Notes: a model not told the origin generated them from the letters alone. Positions 12,145 to 26,059 are shown, numbered from the stretch's first letter. The stretch is 64,000 nt of DNA from Spirometra erinaceieuropaei (GCA_902702965.1 CACRXP010000672.1:71379-135378); one strand, 5' to 3'. Numbers and translations are program-made.

Positions 12145-14823
12145 ACTTTGGTTATGATGAATGAGGCATATTTTGTTAAAAAGGTTGAGGACTATTGTCC
12201 AAAAACATTTCCCTTTTTCTCTCTCCTTTGCTTGACTGGATGCGTGAATATTTTCAAGACTGAGCTGAATGAATATAATAATTCTAGCAATTCGGTAACA
12301 TTTTCGCACGGTGAGCAATCTACGTCTTTGAAATTTCTAGCAGTGAGGTATTTCTACATGTCGTACCTCCCATATTTTCTAGCCGCCCTTATGTAACATG
12401 GCCTTTGGTTGTTATATGTCACTCTTTCCGTCCGTATGATTTTGCAATACGAATGTCGCCGGGAAAGAGAAACGAACCAAGCTTTTTGACTCTTTTCGCT
12501 GTCAGTGCACTAGGCCTTCCGGACCACCCGCGAATCCATCAAAGCACGGATTGAGTGCTCAGCTGGGAACCCTCCCATCTATCGTCCAGCCCTTTAAACA
12601 GTTGCCACACTGGCTCATTCGGTCTCGCGCGCTCACATGAAGGCAGTCAATAAATAATCGTCAAGTGCTCATACAACAACCACAACCGTGAAATCAACAA
12701 TCGTCAATGGCGGCAAATTATAGGTAGGTGACTGTGACCCAGAGGTTTGAATTTTGGTGTCACTGCAGTCGTAGTTCCATCCGAAAATTATTAATTCAGT
12801 CTTACTCCAAAGGCAACGAAGCCCTTTACCCCTTCAGATAATACTTGAAGAATTTTGCTTAACTAGTAACAGTGGCTAAATAATGTTTGGAAATTTTCAT
12901 TAAATTTGGACAGTATTTACCTAAAATGTCCTAAACAAGAACAAGAAGTATTTTTTTGATTATGACACAAACTACTATGTAGAGTCTGTCGATAAAAATG
13001 AAAACGGCGAGAGTGTATTAAAATTAGTTCGGGAAGAAGAAATTTTGCCGGTGTATTGCATCCTACAAAGGTGATCAGTATGACTTACCATTTCGAAAGT
13101 AAACCTTTGAAGCAACTTTGTTTTGCCACTTGGGTTGATTTCTTCTACACGGGGAATAAAAACCTACGGCTTTGCTATAATTAGTATGAGACGAGGACAT
13201 TAATTACACTGAACCTTTTAAACTAGAATGTATTAAAACCAAATTATGAAGCCGCAACTCGGCAGATTGATTCCGAAGAAGGTATTTCGGGTACACGAAT
13301 GAATTTCAAAGGGAAATAGGAGGTCCAACATTGAAAACTGGGGTATATACAAGAATGCATATAGGAACTTTGATGAACCTAAACACTCGCAGATGTGCCA
13401 TTTATCGTCACAATATTTGTAGAATACGTGTTTAGGTCTTTAGCTGGGTGGTAAATCATTCAGTATTTGTCTACTACTGACTGCCTGTTAGGAGCTTATG
13501 AATATTATGCAACAGTTCTGCAGTAGCTGACGGAATGGGAAACGAGTGCTAATATAAACTGTCGGAATGCGTCCAAAAAGCTTTTTTCGAAGATATTTTA
13601 AAGGGCAAAAGATGCTTAGATGACTTATACGAGAAAGGTGTCATTGAAAAGTCGCTGTGCTAGATCATTTACTCAGTAATCTTTCTATCTACCATGAATA
13701 TGCTGGAGCGTTGGAATATTTGTTTATAATTCATTGGATGATACTTCACTCTCTCCTGCCACCCTTTATTTTTATACAATTTTGACAGTGATGCGCATAT
13801 AGTTCCCCTCTTTGTTCATTATTGAGTATCAAAATACGCAGTTTTACCCAGGAGAATAAAGCTTTCCATCTATTTACTAAGACCGTTGGCTTACCTATAC
13901 CACAGGAACCGAAACTGTTCTAGATAAGCCTGGAAACTGCGAATGTTAAACCAACTGGAGACATCTCTCAGTCTTTATAATTAACACCAAGCCCTTCTGA
14001 TATCAGCGAAATCCCCATAACTGCGCCGCATATGGACATTCATTTACCATGGCTTCTAGAAAATTGACCTGCGGTCCCAAAATATGAATTACGACCTTTA
14101 TGACTGGCAGATTGGGATAAATGGTCGCTTTTTCAGTGCCCGAGAACACGTCTATCAATTTCGTTTTTGAAAACTGCGCATCTAGCCTAATAAAGGCTTC
14201 AGGAGCAACAGCTGTTTCGCAGCATCTCCAAGGTCATTCTGTCCTAACGCAACAAGCCAGCACAATAGGCACTATCACAAATACGGGCCACAGTCCATTG
14301 CAAACCTAGGTGCCGGATTGCAGCAAATGCCTTTTGGTGGTGTAATTGAATTAGCTTTTGCCCTTATTGGGGACTGAAAATAAAAATAGGTTAGCAACTC
14401 TGCTGTTGCGAAGTAGCGGTATTTTCAATTTTCAAGTGCGTGCACAATGATCGCCAGCAGTTTACGTTTCTTCGAAATCGTAGAAGCAAAAGGCAGGTTT
14501 TGAAATGACTAAAAGAGATGCATTAATAACAGTCTCAGAATTACTGCGGGAAAAGATACTGTCAGTGAAATTTTTCACACGCAGCTGGGAAATTATTTAC
14601 AGAAAACGAAGTTTGGGTTGAGGTGGCGCCAAGTTTCTCCAAGAGCTCCAGTGCAACATTTGGAAAAAACAAATTTATTTCCTGCCAGGGCCAGGAAGTG
14701 AAATAAACCGCTTTGATGTTCTTAAGATAGAAGTAAAACTTGGGGTATAGGGAGTCGAGTATGGCAGTTGTTTTTCGAAAGCAGTCCGTTGGTGGTAAGG
14801 TTTATGTTGTTGGACCACCCTAG

Positions 14824-14861
<38 letters not shown>
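14824..14861. repeat. (TA)n microsatellite
   Basis: Uninterrupted TA dinucleotides. The matching site in copy 1 (about 7519-7538) is short and interrupted, which shows recent length change. Confidence 0.95.
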
Positions 14862-14864
<3 letters not shown>

Positions 14865-15779
14865 GACCGAAAGGCCGTAATTCGACCCAAAAAATCCAGC
14901 CGACACAGCTATTTGGGTTAGTCTACAATGAAGCACGTCGCTAAATTATGGTAATTAACGTGATCTCCGTATGCGCTGTCGACTTGACGAGCGCCCGGGG
15001 ATCTGCAGACCTTCTGGCTCATGTTTACTCATTAACCGCATGATCCCGAATGTTGACTGCAGTTTAAAATAAAAAAAGGCATGTTGGTGATGACGACTTC
15101 CGACGGTCCTTTTGAAGTAGCCAATGTAAAGTGCAGATGTTTCCTTTTCCCAAAAGCTCCTCTTTAAAAGATCCTTCTATTTTTAAATAAAGTAGGGGTA
15201 TATCTCTAGACATGTCGGATGCATGAAATAGTGAGTTATGTCACAGTTCATCGTCAAAGGCCATACCAGAAGACCCGGCCAGATTTAATTTATGATTGTT
15301 TTTCAGTTCACTTTATTTCGAATATCGTTACCAACGATGTCCATCATGCTCCCTGTGGCAGGATTGGTGCAGGGACGGTGACTTCAGCTCGAATTAATTT
15401 ATAACAATAGTAGGCTTGCGCCGCATCTACCGCAATCTCAATTCCTCCACCCACCTGGGCCAGGTGTCAAAAGGGATTGAAGGCAGGACTGGACACATCG
15501 ACTTACAAAGTTAAATATCCTGTCTGTTTGTGTGCCACATACGCCTGGCTCCCGCATTGGACGAGACCTACACAAAAACAAGAACGGAACACGTCGGGTC
15601 CCTAATGAGTGAAGTGCCATAGATTCCAAGTTATAAGGGAACCACTGCAACCGGACTTTTCGTCCTGAGAGGTGGATCGAATTAAGCCGTTATTTGCTAA
15701 TTTTCCAAGCATTCAATTTTAAAAGTGCCCCAGATTTAGTATATTTGGGCTGCGCTTAAGTGCTGTTGGGATGCATTGC

Positions 15780-18420
15780 CCTCGCAGGTACCAGACAACA
15801 GACCTAAAACAACCCACATGTCACACACGACCTGCTCCCCCACAACACACCAGGTTTTCACACAAACGGGCAGGTTGCTCGAATATCACATTCCTTAGTG
15901 CGCCACACAGGTCATATGGAAGAAAAGCCGAAGTGTAACCTCGCACTTTCTTGAGAGGGGCCTATCCCCTGCCTGTAGAGGATGATGTGGGAGGGGTTCG
16001 TGTGGGGTGGACATGTTATTGGAGAGATATGTGTTGACGGGGTTTGGTCTGCGGCGGTTTATCGCAGGCAAGCGTGGATGTGCTCGTGGCCGAGTAGGTT
16101 GATACAGTGGATGGTGGACAGTTAAATGTGGGTGTGGCAAGTGTTCATTGGTGCTCCAGGCACTAGTTCGCCGGTTTCTGTGCTTTGGATTAGCAAGTGA
16201 CCGAGCGGGCCAATGCATGAGGTGAACTTGCGATCGCATTGAGGAGAGGTTGCGGCAGAGTCCAAATCGTTGTTTGTGGGGGCGGTGATAGTGAGACTAG
16301 TGGTTGACGAGGCGCCCAGAGAGTTTTAACCGGTGGCGGGAGTAGAAGGGATTACAGTCGCCGTTAACATCGACGCCGCAATTGTGGCAGGGACGGTGGA
16401 GATTGCATTAGTAGTCGGCGATGGGGCATCCGGAGTGTGATCATCGGCGGTGAGGGAGATCGTCGTAGTGCATGCCAAGGGCCAATGCTGGAGGCTGCTG
16501 TGGAGGCAGCAGTTAAGGCTGTTGTCGTATTGGGACCTTAGATGCCCGACGAGATCATTCTGCATGCGGAATGTCCAATGGCAGCCTGGACATTTTGAGA
16601 GAGGTTGGGTGTTGGCGTTGTGGATCTGGACAGCTTGATACTTGTCAGCCACCCTCTTGACTTTGGCAATCTTAGTCCGGTTAAATCATAGATTGTTGCT
16701 CCAGTATTCACTGTTCATCTCCATGCCGATCGGTCCTGTTTGAGGTCTTCAAATGTTTTCGGGTTGATATGCAAGCGCTTCAAAGAATCCATTAGGGTGC
16801 CCTTGTGGCGACGGGTTTGACCTCCTGTCGACGAGCACCTGTAGCTACATCTCCGTGGGAAATTTTATTAAATAGTCGCTTATCATTCATCCTCTCAAGA
16901 TGGTCACTCAATCTTACTTTCAGTAACCGCAGCATGGCGCGGATGATACGGATTCCAGTCTATTCCAGAACTTTCGTGTCCAGCATCTAATCCTGCCGCT
17001 TCTGATTCAGTATTCTCCGGAGGCAAATAAAATGGAAATGATTACGATATAATGCCTGTTTTTTGGAAACTGTCCGAGTACACGTCACATACAGCAACGT
17101 CGTCAAGATGGCAGATCTGTATATCTTCAGATTTGTGTTGAGCTGGTGATCGTGACGATTCCATATTGCGTTCTGCAGCCAAGCGAAGGCCTGGATGGCC
17201 TTCGAAAATAGGTAAAGCACTTCTTCGTCGATGTTGATGCAGCGTGAAAATGTGGAAATTGTCCACGTTCTTCATTTGGGTGCCGTTGACACGACTGCGG
17301 AAGTATTGTGTGAGGCGTTAGGCGGCGGTTGCTGCATGGCCGTGCTGATGGTCGGCCCGAAGTTGGCGCAACGGAGGCGAAAAGTTGCATGTTCCGTTGC
17401 ATGTCTTCCTCTGTCTTGGTGTTGAGCGCGTAATCTTCCTTGAAGTGCAGATCGTGGCAGTAGTCGTAAATAAACGCGTCGAGATCTACATGCATCGGCT
17501 ATTGACAAGTTGGCTATCGATCCTGTGTCTCATCGCGATAGCCGTCTACCAGGATGACATTAAACATGAGACTGAAGAGGGTGGATGCGAGTATGCAGCT
17601 GTGATTTACTGGATTGGTCACTGCAAATGCTGCTAGGACAGTTCCCTTGCCCTTGGCGCACGCCATCAGCCCGACGTGGAGTTGACCCACCATGTGTGTG
17701 AGTCGTTCAGAACAGCCGAATTCGTGCATGATTTTCAGGAGTCCGTCGCGATTCAACGTGTTGAACTCTTTGATCAGATCTACAAAGGTACTCTGCAGTA
17801 TGGTGTATGGTAAATCATTGCACAGTTCTATACTAATGGCTCCCTGTTGGCGGCTTGTGAATATTAAGCGGTTACTCCGCAGTAGCTGATGGATTTCAGC
17901 TCAAATATTCAAATGAAAATTTAGAGCGTGCCTGAATAGGCCCGTTTCGAAAGATTTACTCCAAGTTCGTGCATAAATTTCCTCCGAAATTAAACAAGGC
18001 AAGTATGGTGTATATTTACCGGCACTTCTCTTTCAGTTTGCGAAGGACGATGATAGTGTGGAGAGTTACGCGTTGTCGTTGGATATCCCACTGCCTTTTC
18101 GGATAAAGTCTCTGCTCTAGGTGGCGGTGCAGACGATTGGGCAGGATGTGAGCGAAGATTTTCCAAGCGGAATTGGGCAACGAGTTACCTCTGTATGATT
18201 ATCACAGAGTTGCCAGTTCCATTGCCGCCTGTTTGGATGGAGGATCATCGCGTCCTCGAAATCCTGATGGACTCGTCCTTGTTGCGTTATCTTCTAGGAT
18301 ATTATTATAATATTGTACATCATCTGGGGTCGCCGTTCCTGTAGATTTGTACCAGGATTATGCCGGATTTGGTGCTTTCACGTCAGTGACCTGGTGCACG
18401 GTTTTGATTGGTTCTGGGTG
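15780..18420 (-). pseudogene. LINE, 5'-truncated, copy in duplication 2
   Basis: Homologous to the LINE at 8440-11065. RT motif region 'MNRDGLLKIMHEFGCSERL' lies at about 17.7 kb, followed by 'NPVNHSCILASTLFSLMF'. The thumb block at 17.0-17.3 kb keeps 'FSKAIQAFAWLQNAIWNRH', and 16326-16652 preserves the C-terminal finger 'CPGCHWTFRMQNDLVGHLRS' better than copy 1 does. That finger tail is what lets me tie all fragments to one family. Stops and frameshifts are frequent and the FADD box is destroyed. Confidence 0.8.
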
Positions 18421-19321
18421 ATAATGCACATGGTCCATACTTTTTAGTTTATATTGCCTCATTCTTTTAAGCCCCTTTCAAATATTGCAGTCTCTGGAAT
18501 ACATATAAACAGCGTATCGTCGATTTTCACCAATTTTTTCTAGTGCGTGTCGTCACCTGCTCCCACAAAAATGAATCTCCTAAATCGATGCCGGGAATTG
18601 CAATCCGGTTCAAATGGCTTCTGTTTGGCTAAACTGAATGCAGTACATAAGGACACAGACAAATTCTAGGATACCAATCTGCCATGTTCTAGAGTTATTA
18701 TCGCTATTAACCCACCAGTCCAGCATGCTAATCGTTAAAGGCGGACTTTTTAGACTCAAAGTTAGCTTCTGCTTTCTGAAAATTAGATTATTTATTTTTA
18801 ATAAGTTGATGCTCTGCTTTTCTTGCGTAACTTCAGCAGCCAGAGGACGATAAATAGCCCCGTCTTTTTACGTCTCTTCAGTCCAAGAATACTGGTGAGT
18901 CTTGGTAATTTCAAACCACACTTTATTGCCGGAAGTGAGCAACTTAAGACCTGGCTCTGATTCAGGTGGACCTGATTTCTTCTTTGCTTTCCCTTATTAT
19001 AGAAAGTAAGTGGGAGTTTAGCGTCACTTGGTCTAACGTCGTTGGAAAATTTTAATTGCATTCTGCAGGATAATTTGCTTGTTAATTTCTTTCAAACCGT
19101 GAAGATGATGACCTTGGGAGACTTTATGATTGGGTTTGACGTGTCAAAAACTGCAGGTAGAAATTTCGTGCAAATTGAATAACTAGGAGATTATATGTTT
19201 GAAAAATTTTAATGAAAGTTATCCTTCCCAGAAAAAGTTTCACGATAACCGCCAGTCAGACTCCCGTCTTTTTAGTAGCGGGTATAGCTCGTCGTCCCGA
19301 CCGGACATTGCGTTAGCGAGC

Positions 19322-19369
19322 AACCACCACCACCACCACCACCACCACCACCACCACCACCACCACCAC
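19322..19369. repeat. (CCA)n microsatellite at end of duplication copy 2
   Basis: About 16 CCA triplets. Sequence after it (from 19370) has no counterpart in copy 1 because the gap follows there. Confidence 0.95.
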
Positions 19370-21480
19370 TAAAAGCCTTAACGTTGGAACAAATGCGCAT
19401 GTACGAATGACTAGGTTTGATTAGTTTATCCCCCTTTTATTGGACAGTTCCTCTCGACAAACGGTAAGGCATTTGAATTAATTAATCGGCTTAAGCTAAC
19501 GGGAAAAGCACGCAGGGTTAAATAAACCGCTTGTATTGCAGAGTGTGTTAGGGGTCCAAAAGCAGCACCATGGCCGACGTAAAGGATGACTTAGTTGCCG
19601 TAGGGGTTTGCGCATGGACAGACTCTGACGACTACAATCTCCAGGGCTATACACCGATTAGAAGACACGTTCCAGTAAGAAGAGAATTCTACCTTATATA
19701 GAATATATCGGTCAGATGTTGTTATGTAGCTGCACCTGAGGTAAGCAAATCCCAACCATCTGTAATACGGGGCCGGTGGTAGAGGGTTTTCTACAGTTGG
19801 GGCCGGGGAACACAGGCAACGAGGTCAAGTAATTGTATGCAAAAGAATAGTTATTGAGGATGTGTCCTTGTACACTGAGTAGTCGAGAAATAGTTGGCCT
19901 AACCCCCAACCCTAACTTCAGCGGTATTGTGTTCCCCAGATGCGGCTGAATAACCAAATCTTACCAAAATATGCGTATGTTGTCGTGCGCCAAACGGCCG
20001 TGTGTCCACGAAACCAGCCGTTCTCGTTCAAGTAAGGGCTATTACGAACATATGGCCACACAGTGTTGATCACAAGTGGACGCCTAGCTTTACAGGTGGC
20101 CACCTTAGAGCGAGCGCGGCCGCTCGTGTTGAATAGCGGAATCAGTCAACGAACAGTCACCTGATGGTGTTTAAGGACAGCTGACGAAAGCATCTATAAT
20201 CAGAAGCATGGGACTTCGGATAGTGCTTAATAGCTGAGACCGATTTCCCCAGTCTCATGGTCCAGACAGATGTTTACTAGCATACATCACCTCCAGTCTT
20301 GCGCCGTCGGTCGATGATTGGCCTACATGCCCTATAGCTGTCGCTGGTTCTGTTGCTGCTACTATCTCTGACGATGGACTCTTTCACGCGTTCGGTAGTT
20401 CAGAACAATAAACAATATGTTTTGTCGCTCGATCATCCTTCTGCCTCTTCACTTACGCATACACCGGGAACTTGAAATTTCGTCTTCAGACAAAACACGT
20501 GTTAATTTTCATAAGCGGCAACGACATTTTTCCTGACTCCTAGATTCCTTGACTTGGGAATAAAATTCACGAGCAGGGACGAAATCACAAGGAGTAAAAT
20601 GACTTTTGTTATATTTCCGTGACGCATATTTTCCACCAACATTTTAGACTGAGTTATAGGTACACATTCTCAAAGGCTACACGTGTCAGTGCCTAATATT
20701 TTCGGTTCATGTGACCGGACTGTGTTTAGTATGATAAATGAAGGCAGCTGCTGCGGAGCAGCTGCGTGAGTAAATCGTCTTATTCCAAAATTTTGTAGGC
20801 TGGTTTCATAAATTTGTGAAATAGTGTTTGGGAAATGCCGGAAAGACGACGTATAGATATATAACTACCATGATGTCGTGAGATTATTGCCTTGTACTTT
20901 CAAAACCTGGGTTGTCCGGGCATCTTAAATTTGCTATAACCAGGAACTGGTGGCGGACGGAAAGACCGACTTCCTCACCGTTTTGCGTCATAAAGTCTTG
21001 GCTTTAGAATCTGATAACCATATCCTGGATTCTCTTTAAACAGACTTACCACCCTACCGCGTCTTCGCCATTAGTAGAGGAGACACTTACAAGTAGAACA
21101 AGTAATGAGCAAAACTGAACACATGCCTCTTTTCTTTTCTTATTTTGAGGAGTACTTAACGGTTTTGAATTGATGAACAATCAGATTACTGGCGTTTATG
21201 GACTTGGGAATGCATTCTTCTCCTCGAGAGAGGTGAATTAGTTCAGAAAAAGGCTTTTCTGCAAATATAAACGGCGACCTACAGTCTTTAATAAAACCTT
21301 AGTTCACTGTCTCAGCTGATGCTACTTCTGCCAGCGAATAAAGGACTAAAAGGAACAAAAACAGCTGAAGCGAAGAAAATACGATTGTCCCCCCTCATTC
21401 TAAGCGACCCTTTTCCGCCCTGCTCCCTCTGGTTATTCAAGGGCCACGCAGGGAAAAATAATAACTAAAGAGAGAATAAA
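19370..21480. other. No gene recognised; small telomere-like patch
   Basis: No domain or splice-supported exon is seen. A short C-rich, telomere-like patch ('CCTAACCCCCAACCCTAAC') lies near 19899-19917. The small open frames at 19712-19957 and 19918-20103 on the minus strand are unsupported. Confidence 0.4.
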
Positions 21481-21729
21481 ATCATAAGGAAGAGTTTTAG
21501 AACGTGTGGGCCCTAAGCTTGGCGACAGTGAGTGAAAATGAGAAAAAAACTGTTAAGTTAAGTGAAAACAAGCAAGTCAATTTTACAGAGTAGCAACAAA
21601 TTTGAGACTTCCCCGTCAGTCCCGTATGCGTGTAATCATTGACCCAGAGACGATATGTCGCATAAATAGCTGACTGCAGTAGAGTGTGGGCAAATGGACA
21701 GTCTGAGAGGAAGTTTACACGATCGTTGC

Positions 21730-24298
21730 AACAATATCTGACGCATGACGTTTCAGATACATGCTCGAGCTGGTAAGCAGAAAGCATAAGTTACGGATGC
21801 CTCATGTACAAGGGTCTGCAATATGTATGGGATACAGTCGTTATGCCGTCGCATGCCTGTGTCAATTCCCTCTTTCATCGAGGATGGCTGTCCTTGGTGC
21901 GATAATTACTTGTTGGTCGGCATCAGACTTGCAACTTCGTTAGTATTTAATCACCCGCGTTGGGTGTTGGTGAGATGATTACTTGGATATCTGGCTCATC
22001 GAATTAACGTTCCACACAGTGTTCGCCTGCGCATATCCTGCGTGGCTAACTACTCTGCCCAGGCTTAATTAGAACCGAATATGGAGGACTGGATGTCACT
22101 GAACTTATTAATCTACAGCGGTCCAGTGATCCATGACTCGAGCACTTCGCGGATCACGCGATTGTCACCACTTCTGGAAGCTTTGGCCTCGTCAAACTTG
22201 TATTTGGTCGAGTCGGGTCGAATGAATCGCAGTCCGACAACTGGCGTTATTTCTCCACACTTTTGCCGCGCGTGCGGCCATTCCCGTCGGTAACAGTCTT
22301 CCAACTTCTCCGACATGGTTACTGTGCCCACAACTGCACCATATCCGACAAACAACAGGCATCTCTTGCTGGAGCCGTGTGTCTTCTGGTCGCATTTCCT
22401 GGTGCCTGGTGGTTGCATCCTGTCTGTGTGCACCTACAAGTCAAAGTGGTGCGAGAAGGTGGCTGACGGACTCTGAGACGTTCAGGACGTAAGAAATTGC
22501 TCGCCAAACTTTGGGGCCAGTGCGATTTGACCTCTTATCTTGTATGTGTATGTACCGGCTAACGAAGTTGCGCAAGTAGCCACTCGCGCTGAACACCCAC
22601 CAACGGTATTGTAATTCGGCAATCTTGCCATCCGGTTCACTGCAGTGCATCTCAACGTGCCGATATAGCTCACTCACAGAACAACGTTTATTGCTGGTTT
22701 GGTGGTTACTGTTGACGTTTAACACCTGCAACGTATGGATTGCTTTCCTGAACCATTTGGTCTTAAGGCCACCGCAATCTTAGCAGGGAAAATGGACATC
22801 AAGGTAGGCCACCTGATTGTTTTCTTCCTCCACCATTGTACATCGAATGTCCGAGAAGACGGTGTTGAGGCCTTGTTTGAATGTTAACGCCTGGTTCCGT
22901 TCGATGATGATGGCAGTATCATCCCCAAAGTGATTCCAGAATTTTGGTCTGTAACGTTGGAAGACCGGCAATTCCACCCGTTGCACTACGGTCTCGGCTA
23001 CGACCACCGAAATATGCCAACCAATGGTATGCTTCTCACGTGCTCACAGATTGTCCCGTCAAACTTGAGGTGCGTCCTGGGATAGAACTCAGAAGTCGAA
23101 CGATCGCTAGATCCTATGGAATAGAAGTAAAGAGGGACGTGACATCAAAAGATACCACGAACTCATTAGGCGAGAAACTTACCTCTTTAAGTTTCACCAA
23201 AAATTGCACTGACAAGCAGGCCGTGGTGTCTTAATTAACGGCCAAAAACAGCTACTCTTGAGCCAAATGATGGGTCAGAGAGGAGTGGAGTCTTTGTGCT
23301 CCACTGGGGAGGCCATGGAATCGGGGTATGACCATTTCTTGGGCTCTCGACATGCTTTTGTCGATCGGAGTTATTGGGCCTGAATTCTCCAGTGTCAACA
23401 AGGGCAAATTAAGTTTACATGTCAATGCTCGTACGGGGTTGGTTTCGCATGAAACATAAAGCCGATGATCCTCCAGCAATTTGTTGGTCTTTTGAAGGTT
23501 TCCTGTTCCATCTAACACGACGGTACAAAACCCTTCGTCCGCGCACACAACGACGATGTCTTTATCGGTTCTGATTATTCTTAGAGCATCTGGTTCAACC
23601 TTGGGGAGTGTTTCTTGCGGACCATGGGCCATAAAGGAGAACGAAACTTGGAGTCAGATAAGGCTTTTCGCCTCCTTCGTCGCTTCCGCCTGACTCAGGA
23701 TCGACTCCACTGTCGCAATCATCTTAATAGGCTTGACACCAGCTGTGCTGACTGAGGCTTCATGCAGCAAACCCTGAAGTTGCTTCCTCGTCAGTTCGTT
23801 TGACGACGGATTTTATACCAGCTTGACGTTTTGAATGACGTTGGATCAGACAGCTTCCAGAACTTGTTACTCAGTGTCGCGTAGCGAATCACCCTTTGTT
23901 CGCGGACCTCTCCAGGCACCCTCTACTGAAGCGGCTCTGTGCCGTGCTTGCCCATGAACTCAGCGTCTGGTCTTCTCTTAGTCAATCCTCCGACGGTATA
24001 TGCGAAGCCTTACGTTGCACTCTTGAAGGAGTACACGGATCATTCACCAATGCCGTGTTTACTGGGACCTTGTATGAAACACGTTTCGGCAGCAAGCTAT
24101 TGCTGAAACGCCCATGCAGAAACCAAATCTGCGCATACGCAGAGGCCCCTTGAAGGGTAAATATTGCTCAACATCGGATCGATTGGAGCGCGTTGCGCCC
24201 AAGAATTACCGATACAAGTGAAAGTGCGAATCCCAGGACGCAGTTGGGAAGACGTAGACACGGTCACTGGAACAGGGCGTTTATTCGCCTGACGTTTC
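21730..24298 (-). pseudogene. Nearly full-length dead Penelope-like element
   Basis: Read from right to left on the minus strand: an N-terminal block at 23.83-23.64 kb; 'TDKDIVVVCADEGFCTVVLDG' cut across the first RT block at about 23.58 kb; RT motif A 'VVSFDVTSLFTSIP' at about 23.16 kb; 'PKFWNHFGDDTAIIIER' at about 22.93 kb, where the usual YVDD has become FGDD; linker 'HCSEPDGKIAELQYRW' at about 22.63 kb; GIY-YIG region 'YGAVVGTVTMSEKLEDC' and C-terminal 'SGDNRVIREVLESWITGPL' at 22.4-22.1 kb; then a 3' terminal repeat to about 21.73 kb. Several stops and shifts inactivate it. Its 5' side ends in an inverted pair of terminal repeats at 24.29-24.34 kb. Confidence 0.85.
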
Positions 24299-24345
24299 GG
24301 ATCCATGACCGAAGCCATGGTCATGAAATTGAAACGTCAGGCGCA
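24268..24345. repeat. Inverted PLE terminal-repeat pair with two ribozyme-like cores
   Basis: GACGTTTC at 24291-24298 (minus-strand GAAACGTC) and GAAACGTC at 24331-24338 point in opposite directions, each followed by the PLE boundary sequence GGCGNATAAA on its own strand. The centre 'GACCGAAGCCATGGTC' is partly self-complementary. This is a head-to-head join of two PLE ends, and the CTGANGA part is lost on both sides. Confidence 0.65.
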
Positions 24346-26059
24346 TAAAGCACTTGTTTCAGCGGTCGCGTCAACTTCTTCTTAGCTGCTTTCTGGGACT
24401 CACATTTCGCACATATCAACAACTGGACAGTCGGTTAACTGGGGCAACCATTAACTACGGATAACTGTTGAAGAATATAAAACGGTCGTGGAAACATCCC
24501 GGTTTTACTTTGTTTATAAAGGCTACCATTTTGTTTAAATCGAATAGTGACTGTTTAGTCCAGCGACAGATGTCAGTTGAACACAGCAAAGAGGCTAGCC
24601 TCTTTTTGGCGTAGAATAGGACGGGCTGTCGGCTGCGAATTCAGTTAATACTGTCCTCTGCAAGGCACATACATGTCAAGGGCAGACTAGTCATCCAGCC
24701 GTTGGAGTCCACGAGCGTAGGCTAATTCGTGCAGACTCATAGGTGCTGACAGTGAAAATAGGTGAATGCGGGTTTTTCAGGGGTGAGTGAATAAAGGAAG
24801 TGGAATGAACGCAGCAACAAGAGATGTGGAGTAGGTCGCCACATAATCAATTTGTGCGAAAGCTACAGCAGTCTCTGACCGACTGGTAATTTCGTTACGG
24901 CTGACTGGCTGAAAGCAAACTTTGGTTCGTCTGTCAGCACAGCTTTACTACCTACCCGAGCACAATAAAGAGGCCAAGGAAACACGTACCAGCAACGGAC
25001 AAAACAGCTCTACGAAAACAGTAGAGAAAAAATACTAGCTAAGCACTACTCATCGCCAGCTGGCGGAAAAAATCAGCGTGTAAAAGTCTACAATCGCACC
25101 GCCAGGGGGATGGATGTTCGGTGAGGAAAAACAGGAAGCTTTCCAAAAACGGAAGTAAAAGGCGTGGACCACAGCCTTCAGCTGATGACTATTCAGTGCA
25201 AATGGAGTAAGGTGACTTGTAAATAACCCACTACTAAGTGTGGCCTATACGATATTTCCACTGATATGTGATTCAAGTCGTCCTCCGCCAAAGCCTGGCA
25301 CACTCTGTGGGAGCCGGCTTGCATGCGGTGCGCGCAGACGGACTGCTTGGCTTTGTCAGTCATTGTTCGAAATCCTCACAGCAGGTGGCTGACAGGATCA
25401 GACAGTCGGCTGATGCACAGAAGAATGGAGAGAGAGAGTGGGATCGACACTGGGTGATCCATCCCACTAAACACCAACGCATCCCTCATTATGACAAGTC
25501 AGGCGCTCTGAAATCTGCAATGACCAGCCAAAAGTCCTGGCTTGGAAGGTTACTAACTGGCAGGATAGCTCAGTGCGTTTGGTCAGTACTGTATGGAGAA
25601 TAACTGACTACAGGACTAGCAGTCAGACTCAGCATCCACTTCTTTATGCGGTCTTTATGACACTCACGCATTTGATATTCAGGCGGTCCTCTGCAAAGGC
25701 CTGACACATTTTACGGAGCCTAGGTCCTGTGTGGCACACGCCGATTGGCTATTTGGTCTTTTCCTTCCCCACGCCCAGGTCGTCCTGACATTCTTTTGCC
25801 ATTGAAGTCAAGTGGATGATGCTGTGAAAGACTGTCTCGCTATAAACTTATTCACGCGCAAACAACCGGTGCTGCGCGGACTCGGTGGTCCTTGTCGCTG
25901 GCCACGCCAGAACTGTCATATTCACTTATGACTATATAAGACGATCCGGCTCAGAGGTAGTATCCCTTGAACCCTGGGGCAACAGGGGTTTAATTATTTC
26001 AGCAGAAATTAGGTCGAAACCATTCATATGACCCCCAGGGAATAGGAACACTCCCCCCT
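24346..26059. other. No gene; two related short modules
   Basis: 25268-25345 and 25675-25760 share a diverged module ('GTCCTCCGCCAAAGCCTGGC' versus 'GTCCTCTGCAAAGGCCTGAC', followed by 'ACACTCTGTGGGAGCC' versus 'ACATTTTACGGAGCC'). The 111-codon frame 25268-25603 spans the first module, has no recognised domain and is probably repeat sequence. The rest is unassigned. Confidence 0.4.

Larger units (their letters stand above)
12145..19321. repeat. Large duplicated segment, copy 2
   Basis: Starts at the base matching 4843 and ends at the base matching 11967. Compared with copy 1 it has an expanded TA tract at about 14824-14861, an extra 'CCACATACGCC' at about 15535 and an insertion near 18105. 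12145-15780 and 18421-19321 contain no recognised gene. The LINE inside carries much the same broken frames as in copy 1, so duplication, or divergence of two alleles, followed the LINE's decay. Confidence 0.9.

Noticed and set aside
11856..12318. Poly-His and poly-Gly open frames with an undefined middle
   Set aside because: Translation of the (CCA)n tract and the N gap; not a gene.
12148..12396. 82-codon frame conserved between duplication copies
   Set aside because: Copy 1 has a 22-base deletion that shifts it, and similarity is explained by the duplication itself.
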